From assembly GCF_035083965.1 (NCBI RefSeq), contig NC_089722.1, forward strand, positions 41,062,197-41,126,196: a DNA stretch of 64,000 nucleotides, read 5' to 3'. The notes under the pieces were generated by a model, which saw only the letters and a list, made by a program, of their open reading frames with translations, searched no databases and was not told the DNA's origin. A program made the translations under genes and the position numbers. How positions within the stretch are numbered: the first letter of the stretch is position 1; every line of letters begins with the position of its first letter. Origin of the DNA: Branchiostoma lanceolatum (taxonomy: Eukaryota; Chordata; Leptocardii; Amphioxiformes; Branchiostomatidae). This document shows, piece after piece, positions 24,891 through 36,992 of this stretch.

Positions 24891-26036
24891 TTTTTAGCAC
24901 ATCCAGGTATAACTGCAATGGAATAAAAAATTGCAGGCATGCAAACATCAGTCATTGCAAGTGAACTTTTGCCAAATAGATTAAAATGGCAATAACATTC
25001 TTACATTGAAAGACTGCATTCTTTGAATAGAGAACATTCTGTTAGAAATGAAGTTCTATTCTGATTATCACATAATTATAATCAAAAAAGCTAATTTAGA
25101 TATAGCCAGCTAATTTAGATATAGCCAACAATTGTATATAGTACCAGTAACCTATTGTTACAACAAAGTCAGACACAGTTTACTGACGCATGTATGTTTT
25201 TCCTATGTTTTTATCATGTATTTGCAATTAGCCCACGGGCATGAACTTGCAATAAACTTCTTATAATCAGCCTTATTTATTCCTAAAGAGCTTTTAAAAC
25301 TGTTGCACTGGGGCTTTAGCAAAGTTTTATGTTTTCAGGCCTTGAAATTAACTTGTTTCCCTACTGTGTTGTATTTAGCAGCTCTAACTATTTTAATGGA
25401 AACAAATGGAAATTAGTTCTACATCAATGTCATCAACATATTGGCATTGCCACACAAGTTTATATACAACCCCACAAATATATAGTATGCTGACCTCAGT
25501 TGAAACAATGTACAGGTCAGCATGTTGGGAACTCAGAACAGCATCAAGCAGCTGGCTGTGGTGTCCGCTCCCTCAGGAACTAGATCCCTACTGTAGCTGT
25601 ATAAAGGAACAGAACGTGGGAGTAAAACTAATGATTAACAAGAAATCCCCCCAATTGGCCTAAACCAATTGGTGCCACATAAAGTCTTTTCATTTGACGT
25701 CATCTGTACCATGTTAGATTAAAGCGTACACCTGTTCAGTACATGAAGATGCTACTGCTTGATCCAATTACAAGTATCTGCCAACATGGTCACCTTAGGA
25801 TTCAAGTTGTAATCATTATGAGGTCAATGAAAAGCCTGAATAGGATCGATGCACACTTAAGTTTGGTATATAACCTTATTGAAGAATATGTTCCAGAACA
25901 GGTGTGTATCTATCAGGTACATTTATCAGTAGTGCAGTCTTGGACTTGTGCAGCAAAAGTCAATTGAAAGACCACTGACTTAGAAATGTATCCCTGGAGT
26001 AGAGCATACCTATAGGATATTCAATATATATATAAC

Positions 26037-29000
26037 TCACTGTAGCCTCTCCAATGTTGGGTGTTCCTCAGCAGCCTGCACCACAGCCTGGAACCCTGCA
26101 GGCTCCATGGGGATGTAGTCAAGGTCCAGCCACTTAAAGGCAGGGAGTCTGGGTAGAGCCTCGGCCAGAGCCATGGCAGCTGTGTCAGGTAGGTGTACAG
26201 GTGTGTCCCAGTGACCAGACATGTTCAGCGTGGTCAGTGCCGGCAGTGCGCTGATGAGCTGTGTGACCCTACCCAGTCCGGCTCCTGTTACTCCACTATT
26301 CCTCCCAATGTCCAGCTCCTGTAGTGTGTTATTATAGTGAGGGGCAGTGGTCAGACTGTTGTCACCAGGGTTTTGCTTCATGTCCAAACTGCTGGGCTGG
26401 CAGAGTGTTTGCACCAGTGAGACAATCCCTGAGTCCCCTATGTGACTGCCTCTCACATCCAACACCTGTAACTGCACAAGGTAAGGCAAGGCTTTGATCA
26501 GGGATGATATTCCCTCGTCAGTGACACCTGTATATCTGAGATTCAACACCTTCATGGCTGTGAGGTGGTGGAGGATAGCAGCCAGGCATTCCAGCCCGGG
26601 GTCTCCTATGGCATTATGACTAATGTCCAGTTTGATGAGTCTGGTTAGCTGACACAGTGCAGGGACCAGTTTGCGCATGCTTGTGGGGCTGATACTGGTG
26701 TTGAACAGGACCAACACCTGCATGGCAGTGAAGATGGGGAGGACGGCGATGAGAGACTCCAGCCCAGTGTCACCGATCAGATTACTACTAATATTCAATT
26801 CTGTCAGTCCCACTAGGTGGCCCATGTAGGGAGCCAGGGATGACATGCCCACAGCTCTCATACCAACTCCCAACCATGGCCCTCCAAGACAGAGTACAGC
26901 CAGGTGTGGAACACTGGACAGCCCAATCTGTAGGACTTCCATCCCAGCATCACCAAGGTCACGGTTGCCAGCAAGATCCAGCTCCTCAAGCAGAGACATG
27001 TGACTGAACCCCTCCACAAGTTGCTGGAGTGATGATGGTGTTAGGTCTACGCATGACAGTTCCAGTGCTCTCAGACAAGGAACATACTTCAGACCTGAAA
27101 CCAGCCTGGCTGTCTGGTTAGGTGAGTCAAACCTTCCTGATAGTTTCAAGTCCAATTTAAGTCCAGGGAGTGAAGTTGTAAAACACTGCTGTAAGTACTG
27201 AACTGTGTCTCTGCTATCAGTGCCTCCACGGATCTTAATTATGAGTCTGTCTGGAAGGTTTGCTGCACGAAGATTTTGTATGTAATACTTAAGAGCTGTG
27301 GCTTCTCTACTGTTGGTGGAGCCGTCCAGCATAACGATTGGAAGGGCTTGACTGATACCCTGAAGCACTTCTGGTTCCTGTCTCTCACTAAGGATGGTCA
27401 GGCACAAGGATGCAAACCTTTCATAGGTTTTGCAGAACTTTTGCATGTCTTGATCCATTGGCACTTGTGAACATTCAAATTGTTCAGGTCGTAAGTGTGT
27501 GAACTCTCTGTTGCTGAGCTTGCTTAGTTCCTCCATTACAGCTTGTGCTGCTCGTGAGTCACAGCCACACGTGAACTGAAGCAGGTTACTGAGTTCAAAT
27601 ACCTTTGTTATGGAGGTGAGCTGCAGCAGCTCTACAATGTTCACTTGAGCATAATCAACATATCGTCTGGCAAGGAATTCTTGCATGGTCTTGTGGGAAA
27701 AGTTCAGCTGTTTCCTAGGATGCAATCTAGAGGAGGAAACCTCCAAGGAGACCACACCAAGCTTTAACAGCAGCTTCCAATTAACCTTTTCTCTCTCTAC
27801 TTCTGTAAGGTCAAGCAGGGTTTCATTCCTCAGCAGTGCCTCTAGCGCAAGCTTGCCAAGCTGCAGTAATGACTCAGTAACCTCTACAGGCAGGCCTTCT
27901 GTTGGCATGTCCACTCCTTCCCGCTCACAGTACTTTCTAACCAGACATGTCAGCAGGTTTTCGTACAGCCCTGTCATTGTTAAAGTAGACACCATCTCTT
28001 GGTCCTCCTCCCACAGGAGACAAAGCAACATCAGGAACATTGGGATCTGGAATAGGTTGCATAATAGTTCCTGATCCTTGAGAAATACAGCAGTTCCCAA
28101 ACGCCTTAAGTACCTTATTTCTTTAGTGACTATGAAATATTGCATAATGAGCGTCTTTGCCAGCTCAGGATGTTTTGTCATGACAAAGTATTCCTGCACA
28201 TATTTCACCATATGTTCAGGGGAGAAGCCCATGATGTGCACTTGATAGTCTGGCCGGGTGTGCTGCTGCACTCCTGCTGAGGGTCGGGAGGTGATCACAA
28301 TCGTGCTGTTGGGGTACATCTTGCCAGACAGTAGTTTGGGAATGGTCTGCCCAGCTGCCCTGGCCTCAGGCCGCAGCTCATCATACCCATCTAGGAGGAA
28401 GAGCACACGGGACTCATTCATCTGTAGGATTTCTCTGATGGACAGTACATCAATACCTTCAGCTGTCTCGGGAACACACTGGTCCCACACCATCTCCTCT
28501 ATGGTCTCCCCCTCTCTCACCTCCCGGAGTCGGATTAACAGAACGATGTCGTGCCGTCTGCCCAGCTCTGTTTTCTGTGAGACGGCATCTAAGGTTTCTT
28601 TGGACAGAAACGTTGTCTTCCCCCCTCCGGCTTCACCCTCAATCAGAATGCACCTTGGAGCTGTGGACAGTCTGGTGACATCTGGGTTGAACAAGTCATC
28701 TAGCGACTTCAGTTCTTTTCTTTCTTCTTTCCTCATTGATTCCGACCTATTAATAGTATTATCTTTTTCCAATATCTTATAGTGTTTTTTTTGTTTTTGT
28801 ACCAACTCCAATTGGGTGAAGATATCACTGAGGTTGAGTGTGTATTCGTCGTTCCAGATCAGAGGCTTAAAGTGAGTTAGTTTTAACTCATAGTACTTCT
28901 TCACAGATTTCTGGAACACATCTGGAATAGAGAGGTTTGTGTGATCGATTTCAAATACAAACTTAGTGAGAAAGTAACTTAGGCAAAGAGCAAAGACAAC

Positions 29001-32000
29001 ATTTCAGAGAATAAAGTTGTCAGCTCATGGTACTTGATGACAGAGTTTTGCAAGTTTAATTGATCTGCAATAATGAGTACTGGTACATGTACCTTAAGTT
29101 CTGCAATAATGAGTACTGGTACATGTACCTTAAGTTGATATTGCCTTTTACTATATATATATATATATATACATATACATGTGTATATCAAGGACTTATT
29201 CTACTTAATGGTCTATCAGGGTATATTTTGTTAATTCAAAGATAACCTGTATGTCACAAAAAGTACCGGTAGACCAAACTTAGATGAGATTTCCTGTACT
29301 GTAATTTGCCATTTAGAAATTAGGAATGGTCTGATTCACACCTGTCAATGAAGAGTCTGTTCCTGCAGCTCCAACTGGACCTGCAACTTCTGGAAGAGAA
29401 CAGAGAAGGTAACATTTATGATAATATTCAGCAAAATGCTCGGTTTTTATCCTTTTTTCAGCAGACTCTCTAAATATCTCTAGGGGAATTACAGACCAGA
29501 AAATTTTGGGTTTTGTCGATAGTGGAAGTATTTAACCCTCTCATAGTGATTTGATTATAACTATTCTTCTTTACACCTGCCAGCTTCAATCAAAGTAATG
29601 AGATATAAGACTAAGAGAAAACGTCAATTTCAAAGAAGCAATTTTAAAGCAATTTTAAAGTCAATTGATTTCAACTTATGGAATATAATGTTTCAAAGGA
29701 ATAAAAAGGAAATCAAAATATAAGCAAATATTAGGAAGAAATCTGAGACTACAAAGTTTTAGAATTTCCTACCGAGAAACTCCTTCCTTAGACCATCCAC
29801 AACACTCTGCAGGTTTGCCTCAGACAGAGCCTCCATCAGGACCTCTATAGTGGCTCTCTCTCCGTTACGCTTGAGCCATTCCTCCAACAGGTCCATACGG
29901 CGAGACTTGTCATCTCGGTTTCTTCCATCGATGTTGTCGATGTCAGACTGTTCAAACCCAAGATGGAAGGCCAGGTCCTTCCAGTCTGAGCTGACCTTTT
30001 CTTTGATGAAATAGAAGTACTTACGAGCATCTGTAAAACAAGATAGAATATTAAGTGTTACTGTACAGATCATCCCAATTTTTTTTTTCAATTTTGCCTG
30101 CACTGCTTGTTTTCTTTGCCTCTAGTAGTAGTGCCACTGTAACATTATTACAAGTATTACAGTATTATTAGCCCTGGCACAGGTAGACATAAGAAATACC
30201 TGGCAGACCTTCCATTTTACTATTTTATTATTGCGCTAAAATGAACATAAATATGCAAATGGTATTATGACCCAAAGTTAAGAAATCAATGTGCCTAGCG
30301 CCTACATTGTACCACTCTCTACATCCTACCGGTACCATATATGGAGCCCCTCACCTCCCACTGGTAACCCTTCCTCTCTACAAGGAGCTGGTTTCTTCTC
30401 CACAGGAAACTCTTCTCCATCCTCCCCCTTCCTCTTCAGCTGGCTGAAAGAGGGTTGGGGTGAACCTGTCTCAGAGAGATGGATTCAAGTATCAGTAATG
30501 CTCTCAATAGCTTCTCCAGAAATGTTGCATTGACCACTGTTTTTCCATAGCGTAACAGCGTTCATACTCGTCTGTTACCTGTTAAATTTCATTCTAATTC
30601 CTGCGAAACTTGATGTGGACACACTTTTGTATCTACTTTACCTTTTAACCTAAACATTACAATCTACTTATATGTACAATATCAAAGGTAAACTCACAAT
30701 CAAGACTTGCATAGTGGTTCTCGGCATAATGCCCCAGTAGCAGAGGCGGTTCTTTTCTGGCCGCAGTCCCGGTACATGGCGTCAGGATGGTGACGTAGTT
30801 CTCCGCCTCTACACTGGACACGATGCTGACGTCATGACCAAACATGTCTGCCATGGCCTGTAGGACAATGTGGTCTCCCCACGTCCCATCACGTGACATG
30901 GCGTCCAGGTAACCTTCCCAGTTTTGATTTGGGACGAAGGCACTGAGATGGTCACCGTTGTCCTGAAAGTACAATTTTAATCAGAACATCGGCATCAGCG
31001 TTGCGTCTATCGATTATATTCATATGCATATCGATTGTTTTGTCAATATTAGATGAGCTAATTTCAAAGACAAATGCAAGTCAAACCTGATCACGTTTCG
31101 CTCACAATTCGGTTATGATCATCAATGTGAGGCAACCTAAAGACATGTTATGTTACCATAAATATTGTTAAAACATTCGAGCGTTTGTCAGTATAGTTAA
31201 AGTTCTCTCACATTGTATGGGTTATCTCTTAAGAAGTCGACTGCCCGGTTCCGCAGCTGCACGTGACTAATGTCCTTCCCCTCTGTACGGAAGAGTTGAT
31301 CGGACACGGCGTGAAACATGCAGTTTCCGTCCTTCGGCACCTCAGCACGGAAGGTCAGACATGCCTCTGCCACGTGCCTGGCTAGTCTGTTGTAGGTGTC
31401 AGTTTGGGTGCCGTCCTCTATTCTCACCTCTGTCAACAGGTGCTTCAACCTCTCAAAGTCATCTATAAACAAGAAACAGCATCATTTTGATGTATTATGT
31501 CGGATGCGCAATCATGTTTACTGCTTTAAGTCCTTAAATGATAAATAAGCACAGTACACCTACGCTTCCCTTCTCCGCATTAATCATATCGCCAGATCCC
31601 CACTCTTTGTATGTTACCTGCATCTTCAGACTCACTCAGAGTATAAATTTGTATCTTGCATTCTTTTTGTCAATGTATGTCTATGTCTAATCACACAGCT
31701 TTTTTTTAAAACATAGGTCTAGATTAACTCTAGTGTAGGTAAGTAATGTATTACATGCTGTTAAAATGAATGTTACAATAAATTTAGATCAATAAAGACA
31801 TACAATAAATCTGTCATGATTTTCTATTGTTTAAATGGTTTATGAAACAATCAACTTCACCTACCTTCCTCTCTTGGTCTTTTGGCTGGGACAGTGGGGT
31901 TCCTTCTAAGCCCTGCGGGTATAAAATTGAAAACGAATAGTGTTTTCAACGAGAGTCAAAGTTCAACCTACAAATATGACGACATTCATGAATTGTCGGT

Positions 32001-33172
32001 TAGTGAAAAATGCTGCCGGACATTAATTCTGAGGGTTTACGGAGGGTGGTCTATTTGTTCACACGTTGTTCCCTTAATTGATTGTTTAAAGCCTTGGCAA
32101 CAACCTTATGCAAACGTAGCCATGTTGTTTACTTACGACGCCATTTTTGTGCCCACGAAGACGTGCATGGCGTCCGGCCATGTTAAGTGTTCTGGCGAGT
32201 ACGTAGGCCTTAGAACAAATTTTCATGACAACAGAATAGCCACATTAGACTAAAGACACGCAAACAATTCAGGACAGCTGTTAACTAGAAACACTGCCCA
32301 CAGTCCCAGGAGAATAGGTGTGCATTACTAGGATATTGATACATGAACCTTGGTCTAACGCTTGATCTAAACGATCCAACCTAGCGTACATGACTTGTTC
32401 AACCTAAAGCACAACGTTGAGGTGTTCAACGCCGTATACATGCGTGTTCCATATTCTTTGTTTTGTTGACGTGACAAAAACGTTAACCTCACACATATTA
32501 CAACGCATTTCACTGCCACCTCCGTCAATATTGCGTGTAAGGTTCTGAATGGAGCCAAAACAGCAATATAATTACTGACTCAGACTGTAAAATCGTCACC
32601 AACTTTGTATTTGTCATAGCAATTGATGTACACTGACATGCAGATTCTGTATACATATAAGTTTCAAGACAATTATGGATTGTAATCATTGTATCAAACA
32701 CGTAAACATGTTGATGTTTCGTACAAATAGTCCTACGATCATTGTGTGACATATCTTTCCTTTCATTCTCAGCAACCTGACCCAATGGCTTGTATTTCTC
32801 AAGACAACGCTGCTGTTGAAATATTAAAAAGTTATTACAGACATCTTTTCTTTCTTTTAATGCAACCGCCTTCATCACATACAAGAAAGTTGACATACCT
32901 TTCTTTTCATTCTCAGCGATCTTCTCTGCCTTCTCGGCGTAGTCGTGTCTGCCGATTTTTCTCAACAGGTCCGCCAGAATGGCGAGATCTCCCGGCCTTA
33001 ACTTCTGTACTTTCTCCAGTTGGTTAAAGATCTGGTGAGCGTTGGCTTTTTCCACGAATCCCGCTGGTAAAATGTTCGCACCGCTGACATAGTTGCGGAG
33101 ATCTGTTAGTTCTTCATGAACAAGATTTCTAGATATCTCCAGGTACAGATCCTGGCGAGGATTGTCCGCCAT
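26037..33172 (-). CDS. DED-OTU-Death-NACHT-LRR protein (NLR-type receptor with an OTU protease domain)
   Basis: Predicted cytosolic NLR-like sensor carrying a deubiquitinase-like domain. Coding exons in order: 32899-33172, 31865-31912, 31212-31462, 30698-30962, 30355-30465, 29773-30030, 29342-29389, 26037-28921. Every junction is GT/AG and in phase; CDS is 4140 bases, 1379 residues. Domains: death-effector fold (about 8-86, ending GRHDYAEK); OTU protease (about 110-280) with KDGNCMFH (Asp152, Cys155) and GHYAENHYASL (His274); Death domain (about 317-400, SDWKDLAFHLGF); NACHT with Walker A GEAGGGKTT (514-522) and Walker B LFLLDGYDEL; then about ten ribonuclease-inhibitor-type LRRs to the end. 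Lancelets are known for DED/Death-NACHT-LRR families; the OTU insertion is what is unusual. The start ATG sits in AAATGGCGGAC. Weak point: the join between the DED and OTU exons rests on one short 48-base exon and phase agreement, so transcript evidence would be decisive. Confidence 0.85.
28922..29341. repeat. NLR intron with a 37-bp tandem duplication and TA repeat
   Basis: The unit CTGCAATAATGAGTACTGG plus GTACATGTACCTTAAGTT occurs twice in a row (about 29064-29135), followed by a TA dinucleotide run at 29152-29170. Nothing coding. Confidence 0.7.
31913..32898. repeat. NLR first intron, with a partial copy of the DED exon 3' edge
   Basis: About 32748-32785 repeats, with several substitutions, the 3' end of the DED exon and its donor (on the gene strand GAGAATGAAAGGAAAGATATG, against GAAAAGAAAGGTATG in the real exon). 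The remainder of the intron shows nothing recognisable. Confidence 0.5.
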
Positions 33173-35245
33173 TTGGAGAACTTCAGCGCCAACACACTAT
33201 ATACTAGTATCGGCAAGCACCAACACCAGCCGATACCAGCGGAAATCCCCAACACTTCTGCACGTTCTAGCCACGGTGTTTTTTGCGAAGAGCGCGATTT
33301 TATTTCAAGTCTAATAAGGGGGACACATTTGGTCCTAATAATCATCATGATCTCCATTTCCCCTTCTGCAGCCTAAATTTCTTTAATCCCCAAGCCCATT
33401 CTGCAAGCTGTAGCAAGTTGCTAGCGTTACAATTGGATACATGTCGTCAAAGACATCCAAATGCCGTATTTATTTATAGAAGTGAAAGCGCAGGGATAGA
33501 CATCACCCCTGAAATTATTTGGCACCGTCCTATTGTTACCTGTGCCATGCTGTGGTAAATACGGTATGCCAGCCAGGTAGAGTTCAAAGGTGGGAGGTGG
33601 CAGATCGTGTGCACGTGGTCTTTCATTGTTCCTGACGGTTTTCAACCCTAATGCCCTAACCACAAGACCTGGTAACCTATTTGTCTGTTTCGCACACGGT
33701 TATGAAGAAAACCATATGTGACCACATTCCTCACATATAGGCGAAAAGACGTCACGTACTCTTAAGCAAATAGACTGGATCGCTAGTAACCTGGTAACTT
33801 GACTAACATTAAGTAAGTTTAGCAAATGAGCCACATGAAGAAAATAGTCTGGAATCCAGCCGTGAAAGCTATACTATTACCCGCTCCGATCAACCTCCGG
33901 TCTGCCTTCTGTACCTCACAGTAGCAGGTTTCCTAGGATGCTAGATAGAGATCTAGCCTGTGTTTATTATACACAATCTCTCGCTGGCGGAGGTTAATGA
34001 CCCACTCTTCTAGGGGGCAGTAAAAGCCTCGGACCGGCCGCTAGGAGCGCGACTTAGTCAGGCTAGATACTCAGACCATCATCTGCCACTAGATGGTCTC
34101 CATCTAGCATCCTAGGCCGTGTCATTTTGATACTCCTCATGGGCACAACAGGATCTTTAACATTTGCATGTCTCTTATATATAAATGTATAAGATAAAGA
34201 AGGAATAGCTTTTACCCATTCATAACGATTCCTGACTTTCATGCGTCACGTTGTATCATTATTAGATGTCAGGCTTTTGTATCTAGGCACAAGCGTAATC
34301 CTTCTATGAGTCGTTTTAAGAATTTTCGACCACCATTTGTGATCATTAACTATGTGAACTATGTAGAGAGTGGAGATGATATGGAAATTTCTGCCAAAAC
34401 GTTATCTTGTCTTAAGTTGGATAACAGCATATTCTTCAAAGAAGGAGAGCCGGCGAGAGAAGAGTCACATGTGCAAGTTTGATAATAGTCTTGAAAAATC
34501 ATTTTGTTTTATGTACAAGTACTATGATGATTGTTATAACTTAACTATGATCAATAAACTTTTATTTGTCTATCAAAATTCACCACATTTATTTGGATGG
34601 GGCAAGAGAACAGGTGAGTCTCACCTTTACTGACTCTCATCCCGGTGCACACAACATACAATCCGCAGCTACCGTTATAGTTTGAGAATTGCCCGTCTCA
34701 AATTTATGATATAAAGCCCTGAGGAGGATTTCACGTGTACTGTTATACCAAATGCTCGGTCTGTTCCAACCGATGACTTCGCAGACATCGTGTCGGCTCG
34801 ATCTTGATTTTCTCTTTTCTTATCAATCCCTCAAATCTGCTCCACGCCTACCAAAATTAATGATTGCATACACAAGTGCGTCAAAATATATTACGCTTCC
34901 CATCGCGTTGATTTCAACGCCCAGGAAAGTTTGGAATTGTCAGCCCGTTAAACACTTGCAATTCGGAAAATCCGATTGATCTAAAGTAAAGGTAAATATT
35001 TCTGTGCTATTAAGGTCATGGTAGGTATAAAGGCATTATAATATCAAGAAACCTTTAATATATAATATTATGTTCTTTCAACTTATCCTTGAGACGTTGC
35101 TGTACATTTGCTTACGGCTTTAAGAAAGGGGCATTACGTTGATGAACAGAGGAAGCTTTTCACATTCCAAGCGTCTTCTTAGATTAAGATGTTAAATCGA
35201 TAGTATAGTATTTAATGCAAAGTCTTCTGAAGATCCACTACTAGA
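33173..35245. other. Intergenic between the NLR gene and the TRIM gene
   Basis: Holds the NLR promoter, but no TATA box or named element was identified. Positions 33932-34116 contain 20-bp inverted ends. No gene was recognised in the rest. Confidence 0.45.
33932..34116. mobile_element. MITE-like element with 20-bp inverted ends
   Basis: CCTAGGATGCTAGATAGAGA at the left is matched by the reverse complement of the right end with one mismatch. A second inner pair (CAACCTCCGG and CGGAGGTTAA) also faces. No coding capacity, and no clear target duplication. Confidence 0.5.
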
Positions 35246-35440
35246 TTAACTCCCTTTGCAGACGTATGACGGTAGCGCGAGCCCCGTGTACACCGTGACT
35301 TCCCCCTTCCCAACGTCGAAGGCCGGGCGCACGGGGTCCTCGAACTTGGCGTGGAACGTGTAGATGTGCTCCTTTTTTATCGGGTTTAAGAAGGACAGTG
35401 TACCCTTGTCCTGCTGGATTTCCAGAGGAAAATAGAACCC
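35246..35440 (-). pseudogene. Second copy of the TRIM SPRY terminal exon (decaying)
   Basis: Encodes the same last SPRY residues as 35644-35830 (GTLSFLNPIKKEHIYTFHAK through ALPSYVCKGS and stop TAA at 35246-35248), with about 6% base differences. The first part has diverged, and the candidate acceptors at 35443-35448 and beyond put the reading frame out of phase with the upstream donor at 36513-36514. It therefore cannot replace the normal last exon without a frameshift. It may be an inactive duplicate or serve only as 3' UTR. Confidence 0.7.
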
Positions 35441-35643
35441 CACTGCTGAAGTAGTTTAAAACAAAGGCTACTAGTTTGATATTGCTCATTTTTAGTTACT
35501 TCGCTTTACAATAACTGCATAGCCACGGGTACAACGTGCACATTCTAGAAATACCCTCAACCTGACATTTCTTAGGGCTAGCAGACGGAACAAGCATGTG
35601 CAAACCGACAATTGTCGGGCTCAGCAGGACTAGGACTAGGGTT

Positions 35644-36825
35644 TTAACTCCCTTTGCAGACGTAGGATGGCAGCGCGAGCCCCGTGTACACCGTGACTTC
35701 CCCCTTCCCCACGTCGAAGGCCGGGCGGACGGGGTCCTCGAACTTGGCGTGGAACGTGTAGATGTGCTCCTTCTTCATGGGGTTATAGAAAGACAGTGTG
35801 CCGCCGGTGTAGTTCAGCAGCACACCAACCCTGCGGAAAATTACAATGAAAGAGCTTTATTGTGTGTTCATGCCAAAAAGTGATTGGCTACAGTTTGTCT
35901 ATGATATGACATATGACAACAAAACAAACAACCAATGACGACAAACAGACAAATAAACAAACAATTAAAAACGACAAAGAAACATATGGAAGTGTACATA
36001 ACAGTCCTATTCAATTCAATGTAAAGCCGACTTTAACTGTAGGTCCTGCATGGGTCTGCTAGTACCCAATGTGAGCCCTTCACCAGGGCTTTCTAGTGGT
36101 TATGGAGATTAGAATTGGGCAAAAGTAGGGTTAATGATTTGCCATGCGAGTAAGTCCGCAAAAAGCTCATTTCCCCATTGCGAGGGAAGTGTTCCCACAG
36201 TTTCCCTATAGCAAGTGTAGAATAGTTTAACCTCCTTGTTAATACCGCAAGGAAACCTCGGAGTCTTGTTTATGCTAGGGTCACATTTCCTAACCGGGGC
36301 CCGGCCGGGCTGTTTGGGGAAAGGAAAATCTAAATGTATATCAATAAATTTGCACAAGCCATGCTCTTAGATAATTTTGGGTAAGTTTTGTGTTTTTGTT
36401 ATCTTTTATATCATTCTTAATGTTCCGAAAGACTGCCCGACCAGGCCCCAGATTGGAAATGTGACCCTAGCATAAGACTACTCAATATTAGACGAGCGTG
36501 ATTCATGCTATTACCTGTTCTGCACGGGCGGCAGGGAGAGTTGCACCACCTCCCCCGCGTGCAGCGCCGAGTACTCGTGCAGGTACCGGTCCACGCACCA
36601 CGAACTCTCGTTCTCGCCCAGCGCCTGGTCTCGCGGGAACTTGTCGGACGCCACGCCCACGCGATAGAAGATGCTCCGAGAGACGTCCACCTGTAAGAGT
36701 TGGAGTAGTCTTGGTCACTTTGTTTGCTGTCTTATCCTTTCCTCCAGCTTAATGGAATCTAATATCTACACGCACGTACGCGGACACACACAAACACACA
36801 CACAAACACGCAAACACACTCATCG

Positions 36826-36897
<72 letters not shown>

Positions 36898-36949
36898 CGT
36901 GACAGTACACATACACACACACACACGCACAAACACACACACACACACG

Positions 36950-36992
<43 letters not shown>

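Noticed and set aside
35246-35489. Alternative functional last exon of TRIM
   Set aside because: The canonical acceptors I could find put the SPRY frame out of phase with the upstream donor; treated as a decaying copy.
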